Shown here: in pieces, positions 1 to 9,848 of the stretch
Position numbering within the stretch: position 1 is the first letter of the stretch
Layout: each line of letters opens with the position of its first letter
From: Flavobacterium aquidurense
GTDB taxonomy: Bacteria > Bacteroidota > Bacteroidia > Flavobacteriales > Flavobacteriaceae
DNA: 64,000 bases
Assembly: GCF_001404985.1 (NCBI RefSeq)
Contig: NZ_JRLF01000008.1
Span: 103,478-167,477, forward strand
Reading direction: 5' to 3'
Position numbers and translations under genes: made by a program
Notes under the pieces: generated by a model
The model's database searches: none
What the model saw: the letters and a program-made list of their open reading frames with translations, nothing else
Told to the model about the DNA's origin: nothing

Positions 1-3000
1 TGCTGCCAGACTGCAAAATCTTTATATTGCAGTTTTAATTCCGGTAATATGTGTTGGCTTCCTTTTTTGATAGCATCATACAATGCAAATAATTCATTTG
101 TGATCACTTCTAGCGACCATCCATCACTGATAATATGGTGCATTACACAAATAAGGGTATAGTTTTCAGGAGATGTCTGAACTATTTTTGAACGAATTAA
201 TAAATCTGATGATAAGTCAAAAGTATAGGCTATTTCATTTTTAATAATGGCATTCAAACTTTCTAATGGGCTTTCGGCTGTGCTTATATCTTCATATTGC
301 AATTGAAAATTAACTTCATCTGCTTTCATTACAATTTGTTTAACATCGTCTTCGCCTTCTTTAAATACAGTTCGTAATGATTCATGACGATCAATAAGAT
401 CATTGAAAGCTTTTTGTAAATGAGAAATTGTAAAATCACCCTTTATTTCAAAAATACTTGGCATATTGTATGCTGCGTTTCCACCTTCGAATTGACTTAA
501 AAGCCATAAACGACGTTGAGAAGAAGATAATGGATATTCTGATTGTTCCGGAGCTTTGCCAATACTTTGATAAGATGACTTTTTAGCTTTAATAATTACC
601 TGTAATTGATTTTCAAGAATAGTATTAGAAAATATTTCACTAAAGCTTATTTTAACTTCAAATTCCCTGTTGATCTGGTTTAATAATTTTGTTACTGTAA
701 GGCTGTGACCCCCTAATTCAAAAAAATCATCTTTTATACCAATTTTTTCAAGACCCAATACTTGTTGCCAAATTTTAACCAGCACTTTCTCTGAGTCACT
801 TTCTGGAGCTACATAATCTGTTCCTGATGAAATTCTTGAATCTTTAGGGCTTGGTAATGAATTTCGATCTATTTTTCCATTAGGAGTTAACGGTATAGCC
901 TCTATTTGTACAAAATAAGACGGTACCATATAATTAGGTAAAATATGCTGCAAATGTGTTATTAAGTCAAATACTTTCTGCTCTTCTTTACTGACTACAT
1001 ATGCTACAAGATATTTTTCTCCCAAAGCGTTATTTCGGGCTAAAACTACACAAGAATCAATATCATTTTTTTGTTGCAGAGCATTCTCAACTTCGCCTAA
1101 TTCAATTCGATAACCTCGTATTTTTACCTGATTATCCTTTCTGCCAATAAAATCGATATTTCCATCTGGAAACCAGCGTCCTAAATCTCCGGTTTTATAA
1201 AGCTTTTCTGTACCTTCAAAAAGGCTGGTAACAAACTTTTGAGCCGTTAAATCAGGGTTGTTAAAATATCCTCTTGCTAAACCTTCGCCTCCTATATAAA
1301 CCTCACCATATACTCCTGAAGGAACTAAATTACCAAAGGAATCAAGTATGATTATTTTTGTATTAGAAAATGGTCTTCCAATAGGTGTAAAGCCATTTAA
1401 ATCTTTTTTATAATCATCATAATAAGTCGAGTCTATTGTTGCCTCGGTAACACCATAACTATTAATAATTTTAATCGCACTGCCAAATTTATCTTTTAAG
1501 GCATTATAATCCTGATTATTAAAACTATCCGAACCAAAAATTAATATTTTAAAGAAACTGTAGTCTTTATTTTCACTACTGATATAGTCCATCAATGGCA
1601 ATAACAAACTTGGTGTACCTTCTAAAATGGAGATTTTTTGCTCCTGCATTAATTCATATAAATGCTCCGGATTTAGTTTTACATCATTTGAACAAATGAT
1701 CATTTTACCTCCCGTTAATATGGAGCGGCAAATATCTCCCACAAAAACATCAAATGATATACTGGCAAGCTGTAATAAATTTACTTCTATTTGATTTAGC
1801 GCATAGTGTATTTTCCAGTTTTCACAAATACTAACCACGCTAAAGTGCTCTACCATCACTCCTTTTGGATTTCCGGTCGTTCCAGAAGTGTAAATTACAT
1901 ACGCCAGGTCATGAGGCTGATTAATTTTGCCAATGTTTGTTTTAGGGTAATTCTCTTTTATTTCTTCAAATTGATCCAGTCTTGTTTCATCTATAACATC
2001 TTTGCAATTACTGTCACTTTCGATATAATCAATTCTTTCTTGGGGATAATTAATGTCTATTGGCACGTAAGCTGCCCCTGCTTTCAATATTGCTAAAATG
2101 GTGATTATCATGCGTTCGCTTCTATCGAGTTTGATCGCAATTAAATCATCTGATGCAATTTCAAAATTTGCTCTCAGGTAATGTGCCAGCTGATTCGATT
2201 TTTCATTAAGCTGTTGATATGTTAATGTTGTTTTTTCAAAAATGACAGCAATAGTATCAGGCGTTATCTGAACTTGTTCTTCAAACAAATCCACAATCGT
2301 CTTATCTTTTGGGTAAATTATTTCTGTACTGTTAAAATCAACAAGTAAATTTTGTTTTTCATCAGCAGCTAAATAATCGGCTTCCTGGATCAATGCTTTA
2401 GGATTATCAATCAGTTTTGTCAGCAGGTTTTCAAAATGAACAAATATTCTTTCGGCCAAATAATCATCATAAATATCTCTATTGTATTCAATCGTTAAGT
2501 TTAATGTTTTATTTTCTATGAAAGTGAAGCTAAGGTCTAATTGTGAAACTTCGCTTTTAAATTCATAATCACTAATTTCCATACCTGAAAGTTCTTCTGT
2601 ATTAATATTGCGCAATTGTTCTTGATTTTGAAGCACAACCAATACATCAAATAATGCAGAACGACTTGTATCTCTTTTTAAGTTTAACTGGTTTACCAGC
2701 GCATCAAAAGGATAATTTTGATGATCGTACGCCCCTAATAATTTTATTTTTTGAATTTCCAGTACATCTAAAAAACTGGCTTGTTCATTTAATTGAGTTC
2801 TGATAGCAAGGGTATTCAGGTAAAGTCCTATTTGATTTTCTAAATCCGGATGTTCCCTGCCTGCAATTGGAGTACCTACAATAAGATCATACTGACCTGT
2901 ATAACGATGCAACAAAGCATTTATACCCGCCATTAATGTCATAAATAAAGTAACATCGTGCTGATTTGAAAAAACCTGAAGGCGTTCTAGAAATGAAGCA

Positions 3001-6000
3001 GGAAATTGATGTGTTATATGATTTCCATTGTACGTTTGAATTAAAGGGCGTGTTTTAAAATTTGGCAAATCTATTACGGGTAATTCCCCCTGAAATTCCT
3101 GTAACCAATACTGTTCTGAAAGTTGGAATTTTTCCTGCTCTAATTCGCTGGTAAACCATACTGCATAATCCTTGTACTGAATCTCTAAAACGGGTAAACC
3201 AATCTCTTTGCCTTGCAATAATGCATTGTATATTTGTATAATTTCGGCTATTATAATCTCAATTGACCATCCGTCACCAATAATATGGTGAAGAGATAAA
3301 AAGAATATAAATTGTTGTTCTTCTACCTGAAGCAAAGAGGCTCTTATAAGAGGAAAATCTTCTAAATTAAATGGTTTGTTAATTTCTGCTTTAAGGTATT
3401 TTTTTACTTCATGATCCTTATTGGGTACTAAAGAAAAATCCTTTTGCTCAATTTTAAATGTTATATCATCTTCGTTAATAATAAACTGACGTACTTCATC
3501 CTGCTCGTTTATTTTGAAACTGGTTCTTAGAATTTCATGACGATTAATAAGTATTTTAAATGATTCCTCAAATTTTGATGCATCAATATCCCCCTTCAAT
3601 ACAACCGCAGCGGGCATATTATACGCCAGGGATCCACCTTCGAGCTGGCTTAAAACCCATAATCTGCTTTGTGATGCACTTAACGGATAAGATTCGTTTT
3701 GTGCTGCTTTAGATATAGGCGCATATTCATTTTCAATCAATTGATTAGCAATTCCTTGTATCGTAGGGTTTGTAAAGAAAGTTTTAAAAGACAGTGTTTT
3801 ACCTAATTGCTTGTAAGTTCTATTAATCACTTGTGATACAATCAGACTATGTCCGCCCAATTCAAAGAAATTATCTGTAACTCCAATATTTTTTAAACCT
3901 AATACATTTTCCCAGATTAAAACCAGTTCTTTTTCGATTTCATTTTGAGGAGCAACATATGCTTTACGAACAATATCGTCTGATGAAATTGCCGGAAGCA
4001 CTTTTCTATCAATCTTACCGCTCGAGGTTAAAGGAAATTGTGCTATTTTGATATAAAATCCCGGAATCATATAATCCGGTAATCTGTTCTGAAGAAAGTT
4101 ACGAAGCGCTGTTTTATCCAGATCATTCTCTGAAACTACATAAGCAACCAGCACTTTTTCTGAGTTTAGTTCTTTGGCCATTACCACTACTTGCTGAATG
4201 GTGCCATATTCTATAATGGTACTTTCTACCTCGCCTAACTCAATTCTGTTGCCTCTTATTTTTACCTGATTATCAATTCGTCCTAAATATCCGATCGAGC
4301 CATCTGGCTGCCATTGTGCAACGTCACCAGTGCGATAAACATGATAACCTGCCCTAAATGGGTCTGCAATAAAACGATCTTCCGTAAGTTCAGGAAGGTT
4401 CAAATAACCTCTTGCTACTTGTATTCCGGATATTAATAATTCTCCCGGTACTCCAAAAGGCTGTAATTCTAATGCATTATTAACAATATATATTTTTGTA
4501 TTAGCGATAGGTTTTCCAATAGTCACGCCATCTTTAACTACATCAATTTCACTTAAATTTACAGCCGTTACATCAATAGCAGCTTCAGTTGGTCCGTATA
4601 AATTGTGTAATGCCGCGTTTAAGAACTTATTTTTGCAATCCTGCGCAGTAAGAACCGGCAACTCTTCGCCGCTACACACAACATGCAGTAATGAATTACA
4701 ATTTCCTTTTTGTGCGTTTTCTAAAAATGCACCTAACATTGAGGGTACAAAATGAATGATCGTAACGCGTTCTTTATCGATTATTTGCTCGAGATAAATA
4801 ACATCTTTATGTCCATCAGGTTTTGCGATAACAAGAGTACTTCCTGTAATAAAAGGCAGAATTAATTCCCAAACCGAAACATCAAAAGTATAAGGTGTTT
4901 TTTGAAGGAAGTTTTGTTTATCGTCTACTTTTAAATACGATTTCATCCATACCAATCTATTGTATAAACCGGCATGATGATTTAATACTCCTTTTGGTTT
5001 TCCTGTAGATCCTGAAGTATAAATGCAATACGCTAAATGATTTAAATTACTTAATTGAATTGGCGTTGTGGCATAAAAATCCTGATTTAATCTAAATTTA
5101 TCCAATTCATTCTCATCAATACAAAGTTTAAGATTAGCATCTTTCGCGATATAGTCGATTCTTTCTTGCGGATAACTAACATCTATTGGCACATAAGCAC
5201 CGCCGGATTTTAAAATTCCGAAAATTGCCACTATCATACGCTCGCTTCGATCTAATTTAATCCCAACCAAATCATTAGATTCAATCGCATAATTTTTGAT
5301 CAAATACGCCGCCAATTGGTTGGATTGCTCGTTTAGTTCACGGTAAGTGATTTTCGTACTATCAAATATAACAGCAATATTATCAGGAGTTTTAGCGGCT
5401 TGCTCTTCAAATAAATCAAGTATTGTTTTATCTTTTTCATAAACGATATCAGTATCGTTAAAATCAAATAATAATCGTTGCTTTTCTGACTCCGTCAAGA
5501 AATCAATTTTTTCAATAGCAGTTACCGGATTTTCTATTAATTGAATAAGCAGGTTTTCAAAATGAGCAAACATTTTCTCTATTAAGTATCCTTCATAAAT
5601 ATCGGTATTGTATTCTATTGCAAGGTGTAAAGCATCTGTTTCAGTAAATCTAAAACTAATATCGACCTGAGCCGTTTTATCATTAAAATCAAAATCGCTT
5701 ATTGCAATGTCTGATAAAGCTTCAGTATTTATATTTTTTAACTGGCTTTGGTTTTGCAGTACAACCAATACATCAAACAAGGCAGAACGACTGGTATCAC
5801 GTTTTAGATTTAATTTGTTTACCAGTAAATCAAAAGGGTAATTCTGATGGTCGTAAGCTTGTAATAAAGTTTCTTTTTGATTTGAAACTATATCAAAAAA
5901 AGTACTTTGTTCTTTAATTTGAGCACGTATCGCAAGTGTATTTAAAAACAAACCCAACTGATTCTCTAAATCCGGATGTTCTCTTCCTGCTATTGGAGTT

Positions 6001-9000
6001 CCTGTAATAATATCATCCTGACCTGTATATCTGTACAATAATGAATTTATACCAGACATTAAAGTCATAAATAATGTTAAGTCATGTTGTTGCGAAAAGT
6101 TTTTTAATTTATCTAAAAACTCTTTACTAAAGGTATGTCTTAAAGTATCTCCGTTATAAGTCTGAACTAGCGGACGTGTTTTAAAACCAGGCAAATCTAA
6201 AACTGGTATTTCACCTGAAAATTGATTTAACCAATAGTTTTCTGATACTTTATTTTTTTCTTGCTGCAGCTCTTCATTAAACCATAAAGCATAGTCTTTG
6301 TATTGAATTTTTAATGGAGACAGATCTACCTGATTGCCTTGCTTTAGCGCATTGTATGTTTTTACAATTTCGGCTATTATTAACTCAATTGTCCAACCAT
6401 CACCAATAATATGATGTAGGGATAAGAAAAACACGTATTCATCTCTTCTTACTTTAAGTAAAGAAGCATGTAAAAGCGGCCCGTTTTCTAAATCAAAAAT
6501 TTCTTTATTTCTTTCGGCTAAATAATTAGTAACAGCATCTTCCTGATTTTTAACCACACTGTAATCTTGCTGAACCATCTTGAATTCGACCTGATTTAAG
6601 GGTGATACATACTGGCGTACTTCTCCTTCTTCGTTTGTTTTAAAATACGTTCTTAAAATTTCATGTCGATTGATTAGTATTTTAAACGATTCCTCGAACT
6701 TATTAATATCAAGATCTCCCTTTAAATTTACGGCAGCCGGCATATTATAAGCTAATGAACCACCTTCTAACTGACTTAAAATCCACAATCTGTTTTGTGA
6801 TGCAGTTACAGGATATGATGGCGACTTGGGAGTTTTTGGAATTGGTAGGTAGTTACTGTCTTTTAGATTCGCAGTCACTTTTTCGACAGTAGCATTTGAA
6901 AAGAAAGTTTTAAAAGATACTGTTTTTCCTAATTGCTGATTAATTCTGTTGATTACCTGCCCTACTATTAAACTATGCCCGCCTAATTCGAAAAAATCAT
7001 CATGAATTCCTATTTTTTGAATGTTCAAAACTTCCTGCCAGATTTCTGCAACAATTTCTTCGGTTGTATTTCGCGGAGCAACATATTGTTTTCTTATACT
7101 ATCATTGCCGGATAGTTCTGGCAATGCTTTTCTATCAATTTTTCCATTTGGTGTTAATGGTAATTTTTCCAGCGGCACATAAAATCCCGGAACCATATAA
7201 TCCGGCAATGTATTTTGTAAAAAGCTGCGTAAGTCTGATTTATCTACAATTGAAGCAGAAACTAAGTAAGCCACCAGAACTTTTTCGTGATTGTGTTCGA
7301 TTACTTTTACAACAGCTTGTTTTATATCTTTTGAATATTGCAAAATTGCATTCTCAATTTCACCAAGTTCAATTCTAAATCCACGTAATTTTACTTGTTG
7401 GTCTTTTCTGCCCAGGTACTCAATTGTACCATCTGGCAGCCAAGAACCAAGATCTCCTGTATCATACATTTTTTGTTGCTCACTAAACGGATTTGCAACA
7501 AATTTTTCGTTTGTAAGATCTGTTTTGTTTAGATAACCTCTAGCCAAACCTGCTCCTGAAACGTATATTTTTCCAGAGGCCCCAATTGGCAATGTCTGCA
7601 GCTGTTCATCTAAAATATAAATTTTGGTATTGGCAATTGGTTTTCCAATAGGGATAATTGATTTGCTGAAATCATCTTTAGTAACTTTATAAATAGAAAC
7701 ACAAACCGTACATTCTGTAGGTCCATAAGCATTATAATAATCTATTCCAAGATCAGTAATACTTAAAGCGGCAGAAGGATTAGCAGATTCTCCAGCTGTT
7801 ATAATACATCTTAATCCTGAGATAGCATCATTTGATAATAATCCTAAATAACTTGGCGGAAAAGTAACTACTGTTGAATGAGTCTCTTTTAAAAAGGCAA
7901 CAAAAAGATCTCTGTCTTTAATTTCATCTTCAGTTGGGATAGATAATGCAGCGCCACTGTTCAAAGCCATTAAAATTTCTGATACAGAAGCATCAAAAGA
8001 AACAGAAGCAAACCATACAATTTTGTCATTCTCTGTAATTTCAAAAGTCCTAATTTGATCCAGGAACATATTGATTGTACCCTGGTGTTCGACCATAACT
8101 CCTTTTGGCTGTCCTGTAGAACCTGATGTATAAATTATATAGGCTAAATCCTTAGGTGAAATAACGGTATTAATACTATCTGAATTATTTTCTTCTAATT
8201 CTATTGAAGATATAGATATTATATTACAATTATCGATTTTCACGTTGTCAATACCCGCATTAATCAGCAAATTCAAACCACTATCTTTTATTAAATAATT
8301 GATTCGTTCAAGAGGATAATTAGTGTCAATGGGCAAATACACTGCTCCTAATTTTAAAATTGCCAATAAAGAGATTATTCCAAAATCAGACTTTGGTAAA
8401 AACACTCCAATAACGTCTCCTTTATTTACCTTGTAATGAGAAGAAATATAATTCGCCAGCTGATTTGCTTTTTCATTTAACTCTGAATAGCTCAGTTCTT
8501 TACCATTAAAGATAATAGCTGTGTTTTTGGGAGTTTTTAAAACCTGATCTTCAAATAAATCAACGATCGTTTTCTTATCCGGAAATACACGCTCTGAAAG
8601 ATTAAAATCAACCAGAATTTGATGTTTTTCTTTCTCTGATAATAATGGATATCCTGATAAGATAACATTTATATTATTTTCAAGATTTACTATAAAAGAC
8701 CTTACATGCTGAACTAAATATTCTACTACATTATTATTTACAAAACCTTCTAAATAAGATGCATTAATAGCAATGGTGCCCAACTCATTTATAGCTATAT
8801 TCAATACAATGCCATTACATTTTAAAGCAGTATTGGAATTAAAATTTATAGTATAATTTGAAAATTTATTCAAATCATTCACTTCTTTTACATCATAATC
8901 TGAATGTTCTAAAGTTTCCAGAATTTCATTCTTTACACCGTGAAGATATTCTTTAAATGAAACTTTTAAATCTGTTGAAAACGAAAAGAACAAAGGATTT

Positions 9001-9272
9001 GTTTTCTCATAATTTGATGCAATATCACCATCAAAACTATTCATTAATCGTTTAAGCAAAAATGAATAAACAGCATTTATAACAGTGTATTGAGCTACTG
9101 TATTATTATTGGTGATTTTATTGAAATAATCAATTTCCTGTACATCAATTAAGACTGTTTTCAGTGATACTTCAACTTGGTCAGAACCGTAAAACTGTTC
9201 TTTGCCCAATGTCTTTTTCTTCCAATATTTTGAAATCAAACTATTTTTGTTTAACTGTTTATTCGTATCCAT
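1..9272 (-). CDS. Non-ribosomal peptide synthetase, first three modules (3' end beyond the window)
   Basis: Multimodular NRPS open at the left edge; about 3090 residues are visible. Order from the ATG at 9272: a short N-terminal half condensation domain (about 1-215) without HHxxxDG; adenylation A1 (YTSGSTGQPKG near 380); carrier PCP1 (FFELGGHSL near 762); C1 (HHIIGDGW near 954); A2 (YTSGSTGKPKG near 1417); PCP2 (near 1804); C2 (HHIIGDGW near 1999); A3 (YTSGTTGNPKG near 2450); PCP3 (near 2854); start of C3 (HHIISDGW near 3047). Aligning the A domains to the GrsA pocket gives DASTIAAVCK (Tyr, possibly Phe), DVWHVSLIDK (Ser) and DVGEIGSIDK (Orn). No epimerase or thioesterase is visible. The half-C start suggests the enzyme initiates the peptide. 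PCPs need phosphopantetheinylation; a PPTase gene lies at 48640. Confidence 0.97.
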   Translation of the reverse strand, partial: MDTNKQLNKNSLISKYWKKKTLGKEQFYGSDQVEVSLKTVLIDVQEIDYFNKITNNNTVAQYTVINAVYSFLLKRLMNSFDGDIASNYEKTNPLFFSFSTDLKVSFKEYLHGVKNEILETLEHSDYDVKEVNDLNKFSNYTINFNSNTALKCNGIVLNIAINELGTIAINASYLEGFVNNNVVEYLVQHVRSFIVNLENNINVILSGYPLLSEKEKHQILVDFNLSERVFPDKKTIVDLFEDQVLKTPKNTAIIFNGKELSYSELNEKANQLANYISSHYKVNKGDVIGVFLPKSDFGIISLLAILKLGAVYLPIDTNYPLERINYLIKDSGLNLLINAGIDNVKIDNCNIISISSIELEENNSDSINTVISPKDLAYIIYTSGSTGQPKGVMVEHQGTINMFLDQIRTFEITENDKIVWFASVSFDASVSEILMALNSGAALSIPTEDEIKDRDLFVAFLKETHSTVVTFPPSYLGLLSNDAISGLRCIITAGESANPSAALSITDLGIDYYNAYGPTECTVCVSIYKVTKDDFSKSIIPIGKPIANTKIYILDEQLQTLPIGASGKIYVSGAGLARGYLNKTDLTNEKFVANPFSEQQKMYDTGDLGSWLPDGTIEYLGRKDQQVKLRGFRIELGEIENAILQYSKDIKQAVVKVIEHNHEKVLVAYLVSASIVDKSDLRSFLQNTLPDYMVPGFYVPLEKLPLTPNGKIDRKALPELSGNDSIRKQYVAPRNTTEEIVAEIWQEVLNIQKIGIHDDFFELGGHSLIVGQVINRINQQLGKTVSFKTFFSNATVEKVTANLKDSNYLPIPKTPKSPSYPVTASQNRLWILSQLEGGSLAYNMPAAVNLKGDLDINKFEESFKILINRHEILRTYFKTNEEGEVRQYVSPLNQVEFKMVQQDYSVVKNQEDAVTNYLAERNKEIFDLENGPLLHASLLKVRRDEYVFFLSLHHIIGDGWTIELIIAEIVKTYNALKQGNQVDLSPLKIQYKDYALWFNEELQQEKNKVSENYWLNQFSGEIPVLDLPGFKTRPLVQTYNGDTLRHTFSKEFLDKLKNFSQQHDLTLFMTLMSGINSLLYRYTGQDDIITGTPIAGREHPDLENQLGLFLNTLAIRAQIKEQSTFFDIVSNQKETLLQAYDHQNYPFDLLVNKLNLKRDTSRSALFDVLVVLQNQSQLKNINTEALSDIAISDFDFNDKTAQVDISFRFTETDALHLAIEYNTDIYEGYLIEKMFAHFENLLIQLIENPVTAIEKIDFLTESEKQRLLFDFNDTDIVYEKDKTILDLFEEQAAKTPDNIAVIFDSTKITYRELNEQSNQLAAYLIKNYAIESNDLVGIKLDRSERMIVAIFGILKSGGAYVPIDVSYPQERIDYIAKDANLKLCIDENELDKFRLNQDFYATTPIQLSNLNHLAYCIYTSGSTGKPKGVLNHHAGLYNRLVWMKSYLKVDDKQNFLQKTPYTFDVSVWELILPFITGSTLVIAKPDGHKDVIYLEQIIDKERVTIIHFVPSMLGAFLENAQKGNCNSLLHVVCSGEELPVLTAQDCKNKFLNAALHNLYGPTEAAIDVTAVNLSEIDVVKDGVTIGKPIANTKIYIVNNALELQPFGVPGELLISGIQVARGYLNLPELTEDRFIADPFRAGYHVYRTGDVAQWQPDGSIGYLGRIDNQVKIRGNRIELGEVESTIIEYGTIQQVVVMAKELNSEKVLVAYVVSENDLDKTALRNFLQNRLPDYMIPGFYIKIAQFPLTSSGKIDRKVLPAISSDDIVRKAYVAPQNEIEKELVLIWENVLGLKNIGVTDNFFELGGHSLIVSQVINRTYKQLGKTLSFKTFFTNPTIQGIANQLIENEYAPISKAAQNESYPLSASQSRLWVLSQLEGGSLAYNMPAAVVLKGDIDASKFEESFKILINRHEILRTSFKINEQDEVRQFIINEDDITFKIEQKDFSLVPNKDHEVKKYLKAEINKPFNLEDFPLIRASLLQVEEQQFIFFLSLHHIIGDGWSIEIIIAEIIQIYNALLQGKEIGLPVLEIQYKDYAVWFTSELEQEKFQLSEQYWLQEFQGELPVIDLPNFKTRPLIQTYNGNHITHQFPASFLERLQVFSNQHDVTLFMTLMAGINALLHRYTGQYDLIVGTPIAGREHPDLENQIGLYLNTLAIRTQLNEQASFLDVLEIQKIKLLGAYDHQNYPFDALVNQLNLKRDTSRSALFDVLVVLQNQEQLRNINTEELSGMEISDYEFKSEVSQLDLSFTFIENKTLNLTIEYNRDIYDDYLAERIFVHFENLLTKLIDNPKALIQEADYLAADEKQNLLVDFNSTEIIYPKDKTIVDLFEEQVQITPDTIAVIFEKTTLTYQQLNEKSNQLAHYLRANFEIASDDLIAIKLDRSERMIITILAILKAGAAYVPIDINYPQERIDYIESDSNCKDVIDETRLDQFEEIKENYPKTNIGKINQPHDLAYVIYTSGTTGNPKGVMVEHFSVVSICENWKIHYALNQIEVNLLQLASISFDVFVGDICRSILTGGKMIICSNDVKLNPEHLYELMQEQKISILEGTPSLLLPLMDYISSENKDYSFFKILIFGSDSFNNQDYNALKDKFGSAIKIINSYGVTEATIDSTYYDDYKKDLNGFTPIGRPFSNTKIIILDSFGNLVPSGVYGEVYIGGEGLARGYFNNPDLTAQKFVTSLFEGTEKLYKTGDLGRWFPDGNIDFIGRKDNQVKIRGYRIELGEVENALQQKNDIDSCVVLARNNALGEKYLVAYVVSKEEQKVFDLITHLQHILPNYMVPSYFVQIEAIPLTPNGKIDRNSLPSPKDSRISSGTDYVAPESDSEKVLVKIWQQVLGLEKIGIKDDFFELGGHSLTVTKLLNQINREFEVKISFSEIFSNTILENQLQVIIKAKKSSYQSIGKAPEQSEYPLSSSQRRLWLLSQFEGGNAAYNMPSIFEIKGDFTISHLQKAFNDLIDRHESLRTVFKEGEDDVKQIVMKADEVNFQLQYEDISTAESPLESLNAIIKNEIAYTFDLSSDLLIRSKIVQTSPENYTLICVMHHIISDGWSLEVITNELFALYDAIKKGSQHILPELKLQYKDFAVWQ

Positions 9273-9707
9273 AAAACTTTAAATTTTTATTTTTTTTGAT
9301 CAAAAACGAGTTTTGCTTTTTCTGCTAAATTTTAAAAATTAATTTTTTGAAGGCTCTATAATCCTTTTTATCAGATCACAATTACATTCTTTTTAAGACT
9401 TAAATTGTTTGGCGCAATTCTCAAATATTAATTCGAAATCTTAATAATGACTATTAATTTTATGCTAAATTAGGGAGATAGGTTACTTAAAAATTACGGA
9501 CTTTTCGGATATTAATTACGGAGGTTAAAATAACCTTGAAAAATCAATTCGGTTTTTCAGGATACTTTCAGTAAAACTTTACAAAAAGGCAAATAACTGG
9601 TTATCAAAACATACAGCCAGTCCGGAAAAAAAAATAAGTATCCAGGCTATCAGAAATTCTATGGGATGATCAAAATAAAAAAAGGAGAGTTTTGTATAAA
9701 AAAAAAA
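9273..9707. other. Intergenic region upstream of the NRPS gene
   Basis: No credible gene is seen. This is the long 5' flank of the NRPS. It contains the inverted-repeat motif listed separately at 9489-9510, with an extra half-site ATTACGGA at 9515-9522. A weak imperfect hairpin lies near 9534-9562. I could not find a clean TAnnTTTG box; the nearest is AATATTTG on the minus strand (9422-9429). Confidence 0.6.
9489..9510 (-). promoter_or_regulatory. Candidate operator upstream of the NRPS (TCCGAAAAGTCCGTAA)
   Basis: Read on the minus strand this site contains TCCGAAAAGTCCGTAAT. It aligns with three sites in the regulator/lipoprotein intergenic region (12228-12249, 12331-12352, 12421-12442), sharing the block TCCGTAA and a partly palindromic left arm. 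It lies about 220 bases upstream of the NRPS start. Its role as a binding site of the nearby response regulator is inference from shared sequence and genomic proximity. Confidence 0.5.
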
Positions 9708-9740
9708 CGATATTAAATCACTATCAATATCGTTTTTTTA
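9701..9740. terminator. Bidirectional rho-independent terminator
   Basis: Stem ACGATATT (9708-9715) pairs with AATATCGT (9726-9733) around a 10-base loop. A run of A precedes it and a run of T follows, so it could terminate in either direction. On the minus strand it lies about 110 bases past the stop of the histidine kinase at 9849 and would insulate that gene from the NRPS. Confidence 0.75.
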
Positions 9741-9848
9741 TAGGTAAATATTTTAAAAAATCAGGACTTTTAAAGAATAATAATTCAAATTAAAATATCC
9801 CGGAAAAAAATAAAATTATGAAATTAAAAATATAGAATTGAATAATAA

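Noticed and set aside
9534..9562. Hairpin CCTTGAAAAA/TTTTTCAGG
   Set aside because: Imperfect and AT-rich with no clear T-run; too weak to call a terminator.
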